This document shows, one piece after another, positions 1 through 9,113 of a stretch of DNA of 64,000 nt. The position numbers and the translations under genes were made by a program. The first letter of the stretch is position 1; every line of letters begins with the position of its first letter. Under the pieces are notes generated by a model, which was not told where the DNA came from, searched no databases, and was given only the letters and a program-made list of their open reading frames with translations. The DNA comes from a candidate division BRC1 bacterium ADurb.Bin183 (GTDB lineage: Bacteria > Sumerlaeota > Sumerlaeia > MWCT01), in NCBI GenBank assembly GCA_002070185.1, contig MWCT01000005.1, forward strand, positions 124,001 through 188,000. Reading direction: 5' to 3'.

Positions 1-31
1 GCCATATACCGTCAAGAGCAATTTCAATTAT

Positions 32-331
32 TTATACGCTATTTCCAAAGGATTCGCGCCCATCTTCAAACTGGACTTTATCAATGACCCCCATGACCAG
101 TTCGCGAATGGGCGCATCAGGGATGTTAAATACTGTGGACGCAAGTCCCGGCGCCGCTCCGAGTATGACAATATCCCCATCCCCAGCGCCTACGTAATCA
201 ATCGCCATGGTGGGCAGACCGGTAGGTTTGCCATACAAATCAAGTTTCTGAGCAAGCAGCAGCTTGCGCTCTCGATACGCTGGAATTTTTTCCGTTGAAA
301 TAATTTTGCCGATGATTTTTGCGATATGCAT
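32..331 (-). CDS. BMC-P vertex protein (EutN/CcmL family), copy 3
   Basis: A 99-residue EutN/CcmL-type protein. Members form pentamers that cap the vertices of bacterial microcompartment shells. The N-terminus (MHIAKIIGKIIST) and the late IRELVMGVIDKV segment match the start and end of the small beta-barrel that defines the family. The usual PVDAAIVGIVD ending is diverged here (DAPIRELVMGVIDKV), so this is the most divergent of the three tandem copies. The ATG lies 1 base after the stop of the upstream copy, with AAGG about 6 bases before it, which points to translational coupling. It is the last of three genes on this strand. The locus probably continues beyond the left edge, so cargo enzymes and hexameter BMC-H proteins are not visible. 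Confidence 0.9.
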   Translation of the reverse strand: MHIAKIIGKIISTEKIPAYRERKLLLAQKLDLYGKPTGLPTMAIDYVGAGDGDIVILGAAPGLASTVFNIPDAPIRELVMGVIDKVQFEDGRESFGNSV

Positions 332-332
332 A

Positions 333-605
333 TCACGCCTTGCTTACATAATCCACAATCCCGACTATTGCGGCGTCAACCGGCATCTTGCGTCCTTCAG
401 GTCCCGTCGGCACGGCATCCCCGCTTGAAACATAATAAACAATCTCGCCCTCCCCGCGGGAAGAACTCGAATCAGTTGCCACAAGAGCGCTGCCTTTTGG
501 GTTCAAATCTTGGTCCAAAGGCTGTATGACACACAATTTACATCCCTGCAACGCAGGGTCTTTTTGGGTGGCTACTATGCATCCTATTACGCGCGCCAAA
601 TCCAC
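333..605 (-). CDS. BMC-P vertex protein (EutN/CcmL family), copy 2
   Basis: A 90-residue EutN/CcmL-type pentameric vertex protein. The barrel features are clear: MDLARVIGCIVATQKDP at the start, KLCVIQPLD in the middle and MPVDAAIVGIVDYV at the end. Translation starts at GTG, preceded by GAGGG at a spacing of about 6 bases; no ATG fits the family N-terminus. It sits 22 bases after the first copy and 1 base before the third. Several different BMC-P proteins in one shell is known for some microcompartment types, including those of Planctomycetes and Verrucomicrobia. Which type this belongs to cannot be read from the shell genes alone. Confidence 0.92.
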   Translation of the reverse strand: MDLARVIGCIVATQKDPALQGCKLCVIQPLDQDLNPKGSALVATDSSSSRGEGEIVYYVSSGDAVPTGPEGRKMPVDAAIVGIVDYVSKA

Positions 606-627
606 AACATTCCCTCATAAATATTTT

Positions 628-927
628 TTAAGAACTCTTGAATTTCTCGTAAACCCTTTTTCCCTGAACATCCACATTATCCACGACCGCGATTATTGCC
701 GCATCAACAGGTTTGTTTTTTGTCCTGTCTGTGATCCTTGCAGAACTTCCTTGAACCACTATCGCCATTTCATTCATTCCGCATCCAATGGCGTCAACCG
801 CTATCACGTAAGAAGGAGTGAGTTTCATATCCACATCCACACACTGAACGACAAGCAATTTAAACCCAGTTAAGCCGCTATCCTTTTGAGTTGAGACAAC
901 CGTTCCAACAATCCTGCCCATCAACAT
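628..927 (-). CDS. BMC-P vertex protein (EutN/CcmL family), copy 1
   Basis: A 99-residue EutN/CcmL-type vertex protein and the first gene of the three-gene run. The reading frame stays open up to position 1005, but the family N-terminus (MGRIVGTVVSTQKDSG) begins two residues after the ATG at 927. That ATG has GGGG about 9 bases upstream, so I start there. The end carries the standard KPVDAAIIAVVDNV segment. A C-terminal extension (DVQGKRVYEKFKSS) follows the barrel. The next gene upstream is divergent, so the promoter should lie between 928 and 1128. Confidence 0.92.
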   Translation of the reverse strand: MLMGRIVGTVVSTQKDSGLTGFKLLVVQCVDVDMKLTPSYVIAVDAIGCGMNEMAIVVQGSSARITDRTKNKPVDAAIIAVVDNVDVQGKRVYEKFKSS

Positions 928-1128
928 TTCGCTTAACCCCGTATTATGGCATTTCAATCTATAACAAGTTAAACTAAAAGCCCTGCTATAATGTAAATCA
1001 ATCAAAAAAAACTTTTTTTCCAGAGCGCTTCGGAATTTCTGATAGAGTGTGATTGACTTTACCTTTTCTGTGATGCCACCTTTATACCAATCTTGATTTG
1101 TAAATTGAAAAAATAATCAAAAAAAATA
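928..1128. promoter_or_regulatory. divergent intergenic region between BMC-P and glycan operons
   Basis: A 201-base AT-rich gap between two divergent gene groups, so it should hold both promoters. On the plus strand an extended -10 box, TGCTATAAT, lies at 984-992 with no good -35 match. It would place a transcript start about 130 bases before the glycosyltransferase. I see no convincing -35/-10 pair on the minus strand. The stretch just before the plus-strand ATG has no Shine-Dalgarno sequence. Confidence 0.35.
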
Positions 1129-2076
1129 ATGCCGCAGATTGCCGTCATAATAGTCAGTTGGAATTGCAAAGAAGAACTTTTCAGATGCTTTGATTCGATT
1201 AATAGAAAAAAGAATCCGGATATAAAAATATTTGTTGTAGATAACGCATCAGAGGATGGCACAAAAACTGAATGCCCCAACAAATACCCCCATGTTCGAT
1301 TTCTTGGTCAGCAGCAAAACTTGGGATTTGCCAAAGCAAACAATATCGCGTGGAACGCCGATAATGCTGAATTTTCGATTATCCTAAATCCCGACACAGT
1401 TGTTCTGGATGACGCAATCGAAACGTTGGCAGGATTCATGACCGCACACCCCGATTGCGGGTTGGCAGCGCCTTTGCTGCTCAATGAAAAAAACGAAATC
1501 GTCGAATCCACATTCAAATTCCCTTCCCTTTGGAACTATTGGACGGAACATTCCATATTGGTCGTTTTGTTAGAAAAACTGGGATTGCAAAAAAACAAAC
1601 CATTGTCCGTTGAACAAACGATGCAGCCGGCAAGAGAAATCGAATGGGCAACCGGCGCCGCATTCATAATACGCCGCGACGCTCTAGAGGAGCAGCCGCT
1701 TTTCGATGAACAATTTTTCATGTATTCCGAAGATGCCGATTTATGCAAACGACTTGCTAAAAAAGGTTGGAAAAGATTTTTAGTCCCCTCCGCCAAAGTC
1801 ATACATAGCCACAGAGCCAGCAGCAGCAAGGCGCGCGCCCGTACCATCTTTCATCTTTTCAATAGTTTGTTCCTTTATTTCAAAAAACATAAAGGCGGCA
1901 TATCGCAATTTTTCTTGCGTCTCAGCATATCAATGGATATGTTCGCTCGCATAATAATTATATATTTGTTTTGTGATACAAAAAATTCGAAAAACGGCGA
2001 ACGATTAAAAGGTTATAAAAACGTGTTAAAGGCATTGAATCCATTTTTTGCGAAACCCATTAAGAAAGAAATTTGA
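1129..2076 (+). CDS. family 2 glycosyltransferase
   Basis: A 315-residue GT2 enzyme, GT-A fold, transferring a sugar from a nucleotide donor onto a glycan or lipid acceptor. The nucleotide-binding start (IAVIIVSWN), the VDNASEDGT motif near residue 38 and NPDTVV near residue 90 (the DxD-like metal site) are visible. WATGAAFIIRRDA and FFMYSEDADLCKRL around residues 173-210 match the acceptor-side motifs of rhamnosyltransferase-like GT2 proteins. A single hydrophobic stretch near the C-terminus (ARIIIIYLF) may touch the membrane. It is the first gene of a tight three-gene run with the GT4 and radical SAM genes. Donor and acceptor are unknown. The ATG has no clear Shine-Dalgarno. Confidence 0.88.
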   Translation: MPQIAVIIVSWNCKEELFRCFDSINRKKNPDIKIFVVDNASEDGTKTECPNKYPHVRFLGQQQNLGFAKANNIAWNADNAEFSIILNPDTVVLDDAIETLAGFMTAHPDCGLAAPLLLNEKNEIVESTFKFPSLWNYWTEHSILVVLLEKLGLQKNKPLSVEQTMQPAREIEWATGAAFIIRRDALEEQPLFDEQFFMYSEDADLCKRLAKKGWKRFLVPSAKVIHSHRASSSKARARTIFHLFNSLFLYFKKHKGGISQFFLRLSISMDMFARIIIIYLFCDTKNSKNGERLKGYKNVLKALNPFFAKPIKKEI

Positions 2077-2079
2077 TTT

Positions 2080-3219
2080 ATGCGCATCGGAGTCAACACT
2101 TTTCAACTACATCAAAAGATAACCGGCGCAGGACGCTTTTCCAAAAACATGCTCCAAGAACTGGCGCGTCTTGATAATGATAACGAATATGTTATTTTTC
2201 TCCGAAAAGATAATGCCGGGTATTATAGCATAAAAAAAGAAAACTTCACCAACGTTGTGGTGACACAGGTCTCAAACCGCATTAAATTAAAAAGAATATG
2301 GTCGGAACATTTCCTGCTGCCCAAACTGGCAAGGGAATATAATGTGGATGCCTTCTGGTCTCCCAGCGATATCGCCCCCGCTCGATTGTCCTGCATCTCC
2401 TTGGTCACCATACATGACCTGAAACGATTTGTCATGCCAAAGGAATTTCCTTTTTTGGAACGGCATTATTACCAAAGGTTTCTCAAAAAAACAGCCAATG
2501 CGGCAAATCTGATATTTACAGGCTCCGAATCATCTGGGCGCGACATCATGACATATCTTGGAATCCCACCTGATCGAATAATTGTGGCGTATAACGGACT
2601 CGACCCCATTATTTATGAGGAGGAGGGAGTCCCGCTCGATACGCTCAAACGCCTTCACGGCATTCGCGGCAAATACATCCTTTTTGTGGGACAAATGATA
2701 AAAAACAAAAACGTGCCGCGTATGATCCGCGCCTTTAATCGCTGCAAGGAGGCAGCCGAATATGAATTCGTCCTGCTGGGACAAGCGGGCGCCGGAATGC
2801 ATGAAATCGAGCAGACTATCAAACGCGAATCTTACAATTCCAATTTGCGCGAACGAATCCATCATATCAAATGGGCAGCCACAGAGCATCTTATCTCTTT
2901 ATATAAATACGCATCAGCGCTCTTTTATGCCTCCCTTTACGAAGGATTTGGTTTTCCGCTTGTCGAGGCGATGGCTTTGGGGGTGCCCATCATCACATCC
3001 GATTGCTCCTCCATGCCGGAAGTTGCCGGAGACGCCGCTTTGCTTGTTGACCCTATGGATGAAGAGGCAATGAGCGAAGCGCTTTCAAAAATTATAACCG
3101 ATGAAGACTTGCAAAAGTCCCTTGTTTCGAAAGGACGCGAAAGAGTTAAACAATTCTCATGGGAAAAAACGGCAAAGAAATACCTTGCCGTATTTGACCG
3201 CCTAAAACAAAATTCATGA
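2080..3219 (+). CDS. family 4 glycosyltransferase
   Basis: A 379-residue GT-B fold glycosyltransferase of family GT4. The C-terminal donor-binding half is clear: ILFVGQMIKNKNVPRMIRAF begins the Rossmann domain near residue 205, and EGFGFPLVEAM near residues 288-298 is the E-x7-E retaining-GT4 motif, followed by a SDCSSMPEVAGDAALLVDP loop. The N-terminal half has the usual acceptor-side features (GRFSKNML, VTIHDL). It begins 3 bases after the GT2 gene and its stop overlaps the next start by 4 bases, so the three genes are cotranscribed. It probably builds the same surface glycan as its neighbours. Confidence 0.9.
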   Translation: MRIGVNTFQLHQKITGAGRFSKNMLQELARLDNDNEYVIFLRKDNAGYYSIKKENFTNVVVTQVSNRIKLKRIWSEHFLLPKLAREYNVDAFWSPSDIAPARLSCISLVTIHDLKRFVMPKEFPFLERHYYQRFLKKTANAANLIFTGSESSGRDIMTYLGIPPDRIIVAYNGLDPIIYEEEGVPLDTLKRLHGIRGKYILFVGQMIKNKNVPRMIRAFNRCKEAAEYEFVLLGQAGAGMHEIEQTIKRESYNSNLRERIHHIKWAATEHLISLYKYASALFYASLYEGFGFPLVEAMALGVPIITSDCSSMPEVAGDAALLVDPMDEEAMSEALSKIITDEDLQKSLVSKGRERVKQFSWEKTAKKYLAVFDRLKQNS

Positions 3220-4349
3220 AATTTTCTCAACTAACATTATTTCCTTTGGGCATGATAAAGGGATTTCGCTCGCGATTCAATAAAGCGCATTTTAGAGCAC
3301 AGTATCCCACATTTTTGCTGCTTGAAATAACGGAGCGATGCAATTGCCGCTGCCGCATGTGCCGCATCTGGGAAAATAAAGAACGAAAAGAACTTGATAT
3401 CAACGATTTCGAACGGCTTTTCCGCGATCCTTTGTGGCGAAACCTGCGCATTCTGAGCCTGACGGGCGGGGAACCTTTTCTGAGACATGACCTGATAGAC
3501 ATTATTCTTCTTGCCGCAAGACACCTGCCTCGCCTTGAAAGAATATCCTTCCCTTCCAATGGAATACTAACTAAACATATTATGGATACCGTAAAAGCAA
3601 TCCTATCTTCTCTGCCCGCACATATTGATTTTAAAATTGGGATTTCAATAGACGGAGTTGAAGATGTCCATGACCAGATGCGGGGGGTGCCGGGCGCTTA
3701 TGAAAAAGCCACAGAAACCGTGCGGCAATTGAAATCCTTAAACGCGCCCAATTTCAGCGTCGGCATTCTTTCTCTCATCACAAAAGAGACTATCCCGAAC
3801 CTTCGAAATGCTCATGAAATTTTCAAATCGCTGACATCTGAAATCACATACACAATCGCCACCCAATCGCCCTTTTTCGGCAACCTCGAAACAGACATCA
3901 AACCATTTACTTCGGAAGAAAAAAACGCCTTGATTCATTTTATAAATAAAACGCTTATCCCCGAATTTCCTGAAAAATCTTATCTCTATGATAAATATAA
4001 AGAACATATTTTAAAAGATAAAAGAACCTATCCATGTCTTGCGGGGTATCTTTCCGCTTATGTTGATGTTAGAGGAAATCTATTGCCCTGCCATTATGTC
4101 GGAGACGATTTTATCATAACCAACATCTTTGACTCATCAGATACTCTGGAAAAAGCATGGTTTTCCAAAAACGCCAAAGCCGTCCGGATGCGTATGGAAG
4201 AACACCCTTATTGCGACAATTGTTCAAATAATTGCGACTCGCGCAATCTGATTTATGAAGACTTCTGGGATTTTTTCTTTTATCTTTTGAGCCATCCCGC
4301 AATCCCTTTGGCGGCTTTCAAAAAAATCTTAAAATCAAAAAGAAAATAA
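3216..4349 (+). CDS. radical SAM/SPASM domain protein in a glycan operon
   Basis: A 377-residue radical SAM enzyme. The cluster motif CNCRCRMC (CxxxCxxC) lies near residues 42-49, followed by LSLTGGEPFLR, the SAM-binding GGE segment. The C-terminal part holds cysteines for extra iron-sulphur clusters in SPASM style: YPCLAGY near 271, LLPCHY near 290 and the YCDNCSNNC group near 331-339. The ATG overlaps the previous stop (ATGA), so it is translationally coupled to the GT4 gene. SPASM enzymes usually modify peptides or sugar-linked substrates. No precursor peptide is visible nearby, so a role in modifying a glycan or its carrier is inference only. Confidence 0.85.
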   Translation: MKFSQLTLFPLGMIKGFRSRFNKAHFRAQYPTFLLLEITERCNCRCRMCRIWENKERKELDINDFERLFRDPLWRNLRILSLTGGEPFLRHDLIDIILLAARHLPRLERISFPSNGILTKHIMDTVKAILSSLPAHIDFKIGISIDGVEDVHDQMRGVPGAYEKATETVRQLKSLNAPNFSVGILSLITKETIPNLRNAHEIFKSLTSEITYTIATQSPFFGNLETDIKPFTSEEKNALIHFINKTLIPEFPEKSYLYDKYKEHILKDKRTYPCLAGYLSAYVDVRGNLLPCHYVGDDFIITNIFDSSDTLEKAWFSKNAKAVRMRMEEHPYCDNCSNNCDSRNLIYEDFWDFFFYLLSHPAIPLAAFKKILKSKRK

Positions 4350-4366
4350 AAACACCCCCATTAGAA

Positions 4367-4394
4367 TTGACAACGCTTCCTCTTAGTTTATAGG
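4367..4394 (+). promoter_or_regulatory. candidate sigma-70 promoter for the flavodoxin-like gene
   Basis: A perfect -35 TTGACA (4367-4372) is followed after 16 bases by TATAGG (4389-4394), four of six matches to the -10 consensus. It lies about 30 bases upstream of the flavodoxin start at 4425 and after the end of the glycan operon. No terminator hairpin separates it from the preceding gene. Confidence 0.5.
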
Positions 4395-4424
4395 GAATAA
4401 TGTAATTTGTTAAGGAGAACGCAC

Positions 4425-4907
4425 ATGCCTAAATTATTAATTCTTTACTATTCCAGAACAGGAAATACAGAAAGCTTGGCAAAAGAACTTGCGGAAGGAG
4501 CCAAAAAGGTTGAAGGGCTTGAGGTGACAGTTAAAAAAGTCCAAGATGCCACGCCGGAAGAAGCCATAGAATATGATGGGATTGCATTAGGATCGCCGGT
4601 TTATTATGGAACCATGAGCGCCGAATGCAAAAAATTTATTGATGACAGCGTCAAATTCCACGGCAAATTCAAAGGCAAAGTGGGGGCGGCATTCGCAAGC
4701 AGCGCCAATCTTGCCGGAGGCAACGAGACAACGATTATGGATATTCTCAAATGCTGGCTCATTCATGGTATGATTATTATTGGAGACCATAAAGGCGACC
4801 ACTACGGAAGCGTTGCCATCGGTTCCCCAGACGCCCGCACAATTGCCAATGCCCGCAGACAAGGACAAATAATCGGAGAACTCATAACCACGCTTGCGGA
4901 GAAATAA
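4425..4907 (+). CDS. flavodoxin / NADPH:quinone reductase-like flavoprotein
   Basis: A 160-residue flavodoxin-fold protein. The FMN phosphate loop YYSRTGNTESLA is at residues 7-18, and the GSPVYYGTMSAECKKFID segment around residue 55 resembles WrbA-type quinone reductases. It is shorter than WrbA (about 198 residues), so I keep a general flavoprotein call. The frame is open from a TTG at 4407, but ATG 4425 is preceded by AAGGAG at 4412-4417 with 7-base spacing. The MBL hydrolase starts 2 bases after its stop, so the pair are likely one operon. It is a soluble electron-transfer or quinone-reducing protein. Confidence 0.82.
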   Translation: MPKLLILYYSRTGNTESLAKELAEGAKKVEGLEVTVKKVQDATPEEAIEYDGIALGSPVYYGTMSAECKKFIDDSVKFHGKFKGKVGAAFASSANLAGGNETTIMDILKCWLIHGMIIIGDHKGDHYGSVAIGSPDARTIANARRQGQIIGELITTLAEK

Positions 4908-4909
4908 AA

Positions 4910-5572
4910 TTGACGGGAAAAATATCCATTCGCAGCGTGACTGCCGGACCGCTTGCCGTTAACTGCTATCTTGTCTTTAATGAAAATATTAAACATGCTC
5001 TGGTTATTGACCCCGGCGGCGACGGGCCTGTTATCCTTCGTATGGCAAAACGCTACGAAGTAAAAATTAGTATGATAATCAACACACACGGTCATTGCGA
5101 TCACATTGGAGCCAATAGTTTTATCAGGGATAAAACAGGCGCAAAAATCGGTATTCACAAATTAGATGAACCCTTATTAAACAACACCCTTCTTAATGGC
5201 GCGCAACGCATGTGTTTGGCATGTCCGCCGCATACAGCGGATTTTACTTTTGAAGACGGAGACCATCTTCAGGTTGGCGGGGTCACTTTAAAAATTATCC
5301 ATACGCCCGGGCACACAAACGGCTGCTGTTGCTTTTTTATCGAGGGAAACGATAGCGACCCGCCGATCCTTTTTTCTGGCGATACCTTGTTTGCCGGAGG
5401 CATTGGGAGAACAGATTACTACGGGGGCGACGAAGCCGCCATATATAGAAGTTTGAAAAGGCTTATCGAGGAAATCCCGCCGTCAACAATGGTTTATCCG
5501 GGGCATGGACCCGCATGCAATTTCGGCGATGAATCTGAAAGGAATCCTTTTTTATTAAACCTAATTAAATGA
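4910..5572 (+). CDS. metallo-beta-lactamase fold hydrolase (glyoxalase II-like)
   Basis: A 220-residue MBL-fold metal hydrolase close to hydroxyacylglutathione hydrolases. The signature HGHCDH is near residues 60-65. Further metal ligands are the His of HTPGHTNG near 130, the Asp of FSGDTLFAGGIGR near 155 and the His of VYPGHGP near 199. It starts with TTG two bases after the flavodoxin stop. It likely hydrolyses a thioester or related ester; the natural substrate cannot be read from the sequence. Its stop is only 7 bases from the stop of the convergent guaB gene, leaving no room for a terminator. Confidence 0.88.
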   Translation: MTGKISIRSVTAGPLAVNCYLVFNENIKHALVIDPGGDGPVILRMAKRYEVKISMIINTHGHCDHIGANSFIRDKTGAKIGIHKLDEPLLNNTLLNGAQRMCLACPPHTADFTFEDGDHLQVGGVTLKIIHTPGHTNGCCCFFIEGNDSDPPILFSGDTLFAGGIGRTDYYGGDEAAIYRSLKRLIEEIPPSTMVYPGHGPACNFGDESERNPFLLNLIK

Positions 5573-5579
5573 CTTGATT

Positions 5580-7079
5580 CTATTCATGCTCAATTCTGTA
5601 ATTCGGCGCATCCTTGACTATTGTAATATCATGAGGATGGCTTTCTTTATATCCAGCCATAGTGACGCGCATGAATTTTGCCTTGCGTCTTAAATCTTCG
5701 ATGGTGCGACAACCATTATATCCAAGACTGTTGCGCAAACCGCCAATAAACTGTTTCATGACATCAAGGACATCTCCCGCGTATGGAACCATTCCCTCAA
5801 CCCCCTCTGGAACGAGCTTCTCCGGAGGGACATCCGCCTGAGCGTAACGCTCCCTACTGCCTAAGCGCTCCTTCATGGCTTCAAGCGAACCCATTCCCCG
5901 ATAGGATACATACCGCCGCCCTTTGTATAAAATCTTTTCTCCGGGGGATTGCTCCGTCCCCGCCAGAGCGCCGCCCATCATCACCGATGAAGCGCCGGCT
6001 GCCAGCGATTTAGGCACATCTCCGGTGTATCGAATACCCCCGTCTGCGATGACAGGAACTTCTTCTTTTGCTGCGCAAGAGCATTGATAAACGGCTGTAA
6101 TTTGTGGAACGCCGACGCCCGCGACAACTCGTGTTGTGCAAATTGACCCCGGACCCACTCCAACTTTTATAGCATCGGCTCCTGCCTTGATTAAATCGTG
6201 GACAGCATCAGGATTGGCAACATTCCCGGCAATGACGTCCACATCCGGATATTTTGTCTTAATCCATTGAATGATTTCAATAACACCTTTCGAATGACCA
6301 TGCGCAGTATCCACAACAATTGCATCGCAAATGGATTCCATAAGACATTCGATTCGCTCATAATCCTTCGGTCCGACAGCCGCGCCGCAGCGAAGCCTGT
6401 GTTCTTCATCAGTATTATAATCCGGATGAGTTGACTGCAAAATTTCACAAACGTCATTATAACAATACATCCCTTGAAAAACGCCGTCATCGTCAATTAT
6501 GGGTAAAATGCTGATTCGGTTATCTCGAAGTATTTTATATGCCTCTTCAATGGTTGTCCCAGACCGCGCCGTTACAGGATTTTTAATCATGATATCGCCG
6601 AGCCGAGCATCCATGTTATCGCAATATTTCAATTCCCTGCTGGTAATAATTCCAAGGAGCCGGCGGTTGTCGTCAATAATGGGGAAACTTGAAAACTTGA
6701 ACTTCTTTTCCATTTTTATATCATGAAGCTCTTGAACGGTTTGGTTCGAAGACATTGTGCGCGCCTTGCGAAGAAAACCGTTCAAATAATATTTGACCCG
6801 TTTGACTTGTGTGCGCTGGTCGTAAGGGGAGAGGTTTTTATGAATGATTCCTATGCCCCCCATGAGCGCCATCGCAATAGCCATCTCAGACTCGGTAACC
6901 GTGTCCATAGCTGCGGAGATGAAAGGAATATTCATGTTAATATTGCGTGTCAGACGAGTGGCAAGATTGGTTTCAGAAGGCAAAAAATTTGAGTATTGCG
7001 TCACAAGAGTGACATCGTCAAAAGTCAGACCCGTGTGGGGAAATTGTTTCATGAATTCATCAATATTAGAATTTATCAT
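5580..7079 (-). CDS. guaB: IMP dehydrogenase
   Basis: A 499-residue inosine-5'-monophosphate dehydrogenase, the NAD-dependent step from IMP to XMP in guanine nucleotide synthesis, cytosolic. The active-site loop [18 protein letters not shown] carries the catalytic cysteine near residue 310. Two CBS domains are inserted around residues 95-220. The phosphate-binding segment [19 protein letters not shown] and the flap [10 protein letters not shown] are intact. ATG has AAAGGAA about 7 bases upstream. Length and motifs match full-length bacterial GuaB. It is transcribed toward the convergent MBL hydrolase gene. Confidence 0.97.
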   Translation of the reverse strand: MINSNIDEFMKQFPHTGLTFDDVTLVTQYSNFLPSETNLATRLTRNINMNIPFISAAMDTVTESEMAIAMALMGGIGIIHKNLSPYDQRTQVKRVKYYLNGFLRKARTMSSNQTVQELHDIKMEKKFKFSSFPIIDDNRRLLGIITSRELKYCDNMDARLGDIMIKNPVTARSGTTIEEAYKILRDNRISILPIIDDDGVFQGMYCYNDVCEILQSTHPDYNTDEEHRLRCGAAVGPKDYERIECLMESICDAIVVDTAHGHSKGVIEIIQWIKTKYPDVDVIAGNVANPDAVHDLIKAGADAIKVGVGPGSICTTRVVAGVGVPQITAVYQCSCAAKEEVPVIADGGIRYTGDVPKSLAAGASSVMMGGALAGTEQSPGEKILYKGRRYVSYRGMGSLEAMKERLGSRERYAQADVPPEKLVPEGVEGMVPYAGDVLDVMKQFIGGLRNSLGYNGCRTIEDLRRKAKFMRVTMAGYKESHPHDITIVKDAPNYRIEHE

Positions 7080-7147
7080 GCTTTATTCCTTTGTGTTAGA
7101 GAAGTATTAGATTCGTTTTTTGAAAGTCTCGCAAAGGCAAGTCAATA

Positions 7148-8962
7148 CTAATTATACGAGAAGTTTTCCATTGTGCTTTCTTCCTGCGGAATGCTTTTAC
7201 CGCAAATATTCAAAAGAACAGAGTTCTTAATAAAATCACAATGATGTATCGCCGCCTGTTTGGAATCACAATGAATTGCCGTTTCATTTTTTATAAAAGA
7301 TGAACCCTCAATATTAATCGCGGCTGAAGGCGAAACATATATCCCCATTGCGCATTTTTTGATAGTTATATTATTCCCATTTAGCGATGAACCAAACACC
7401 GCAATCGCAGTTTTCGCGTTTTCAAATTGCACAAATGAAAGATTGGCGGCTGCATTATTGTTGCGTTGAAACTTTATCCCGCCCCAATCTTTTTTACCCT
7501 CCATAATAATAGGATAATCCTCCTCTCCGTTTGCCGCAAGATTTCCATAAACAACAATGCCGCCTTCCTTTTCGAAAACCAACTTTGCTCCCGGCTCGAT
7601 TGTCAATGCGGCGCCTTCATTAATAATCAACGGTTTAGAAATGATATAAGGACTCGAATACGCATAAAAAATTGTATCCCTTGCTATCCTTTCTGTCTCA
7701 ACCCTTATCGGAGATTGGGGAGGGACTTGAAAAACAAAGTCTGGACTGAAAAGACTTTGATTGCCCAGCTCATCAACGACGGTTGCGCGATAGTGAATGA
7801 CTTCTCCCGCTGAGAAATCATCATCTTCGAATTTTGCCTCATTCGATTGACCAATTTCCACAAAGCCATTTGCCAGGTTCGTGGATTTGTATAAAACAAA
7901 ATGATCAAAATCCAAATCTTCGGAATTATTCAAGAAGATATATAAACGCTTAGGCGTTGTTCGAATAGAAAGAATTGCCGGCGGCGAAGGAGCAACGGCA
8001 TCAATGATGAAAGGATGTTTGACGCCAAGCCTTTCATCCTGAAGTTTCCCTTTCCCCACACGCATCTTGATTAGAGTGTATCGCGCTTTGTCTCCCCGTT
8101 GAATCACATATCTTCCCTTATAATATCCCGGTCTCTCTTCCGTCATGGGCAACCCGCGATGAAGCGCCCCAATGTCAAAGGATGCCTGCATACGAGGTTC
8201 GGCTTCAACGTTGACTATAATTTGATCTCCCGTTTTCAAATTTGCGGAAGGCATCTCAATGCTGAAATTTTTGATGTAACAAGGGCGCCCGGGTTGGGAA
8301 AATGAAATATTGGGAATATTCTCGACCATCTTATTGCCAAGACGCTCATAAGTTTCGATTTTCTCAATCCGACGCATGTGCCAGATGGTTTGAATAATAG
8401 AAGTCAACAATCCGAGTATTGAATCTGCGGGAGCGATGGTTCGATTAAACGCCTCGATTGAATCGGAAAAGATAACACTTTCCTTTCGAGCATCATAAAT
8501 ATCAATCGTGACCGCAACCTTTTGGTGAGCATATAAAACCGCGTAAAATTTTGAAACCTCGTCAACCGAGCCATAAACAAGAGCATCCGCCCCAAGCCTT
8601 TTTGCGACGATTTCTGGAGGAATGTCTAACGGATTTTTATCCGTTTCCTGCGATAGAGCGCCGAGGGTCTCATCAATAAAACTAATCTCCAAATCCTGAT
8701 AGTTCATGCTTGCAAAGGCGTTAAAAAAAGCATTTCGCGCAATTTCGGAAGATTCAAGATTATCTGTTTTATTAACAAAAGGAAGGACGGCAAATTTGAC
8801 AGGCGGATTCTCAGCGAAAGCGTTTTGGTCAATTCTTGGATTTGAATTAAACGTGAAAAGGCAACCTGGGGAAAACAAAAGAATAAAAAAAGCCGCAAAA
8901 AATATAACAACTTTTTTAACCCCGCAAACATTTCTCGATATGTAAGCCGCCAATGTTTCCAT
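7148..8962 (-). CDS. lipoprotein with GNA1162-like domain and C-terminal beta-helix
   Basis: A predicted outer-envelope lipoprotein of about 604 residues. A hydrophobic stretch (VVIFFAAFFILLFSPGC) ends in the lipobox-like SPGC. The next ~160 residues (VKFAVLPFVNKT, RLGADALVYGSVDE, HMRRIEKIETYERLG) resemble the GNA1162/DUF799 lipoprotein family. The middle contains fibronectin-like strands. The last ~130 residues (PLIINEGAALTIEPGAKLVF and repeated short strands) look like a right-handed parallel beta-helix. The frame is open to 9097, but that ATG lacks a ribosome site. I use the ATG at 8962 because it gives a normal lipoprotein signal; 9004 is possible. This domain combination is unusual and the function is unknown. 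Confidence 0.75.
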   Translation of the reverse strand: METLAAYISRNVCGVKKVVIFFAAFFILLFSPGCLFTFNSNPRIDQNAFAENPPVKFAVLPFVNKTDNLESSEIARNAFFNAFASMNYQDLEISFIDETLGALSQETDKNPLDIPPEIVAKRLGADALVYGSVDEVSKFYAVLYAHQKVAVTIDIYDARKESVIFSDSIEAFNRTIAPADSILGLLTSIIQTIWHMRRIEKIETYERLGNKMVENIPNISFSQPGRPCYIKNFSIEMPSANLKTGDQIIVNVEAEPRMQASFDIGALHRGLPMTEERPGYYKGRYVIQRGDKARYTLIKMRVGKGKLQDERLGVKHPFIIDAVAPSPPAILSIRTTPKRLYIFLNNSEDLDFDHFVLYKSTNLANGFVEIGQSNEAKFEDDDFSAGEVIHYRATVVDELGNQSLFSPDFVFQVPPQSPIRVETERIARDTIFYAYSSPYIISKPLIINEGAALTIEPGAKLVFEKEGGIVVYGNLAANGEEDYPIIMEGKKDWGGIKFQRNNNAAANLSFVQFENAKTAIAVFGSSLNGNNITIKKCAMGIYVSPSAAINIEGSSFIKNETAIHCDSKQAAIHHCDFIKNSVLLNICGKSIPQEESTMENFSYN

Positions 8963-9113
8963 CCTGTAGATAACATCGTTATATAGTTTCAGGTGTATTT
9001 CCATCACAGCACTCAAAATCAATTCAAGCCAAATTTTGCAAAAAAGCTTGCGCTGAGCTCGCTTAATGAATAAGTGTCCAATTCGATTTGTAATCATTCA
9101 TTAGGAGAAATAT

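Noticed and set aside
9004..9097. Earlier start for the GNA1162-like lipoprotein (ATG 9097)
   Set aside because: No ribosome site; it would put about 60 residues before the hydrophobic signal, and it would leave only 16 bases to the divergent gene's start.
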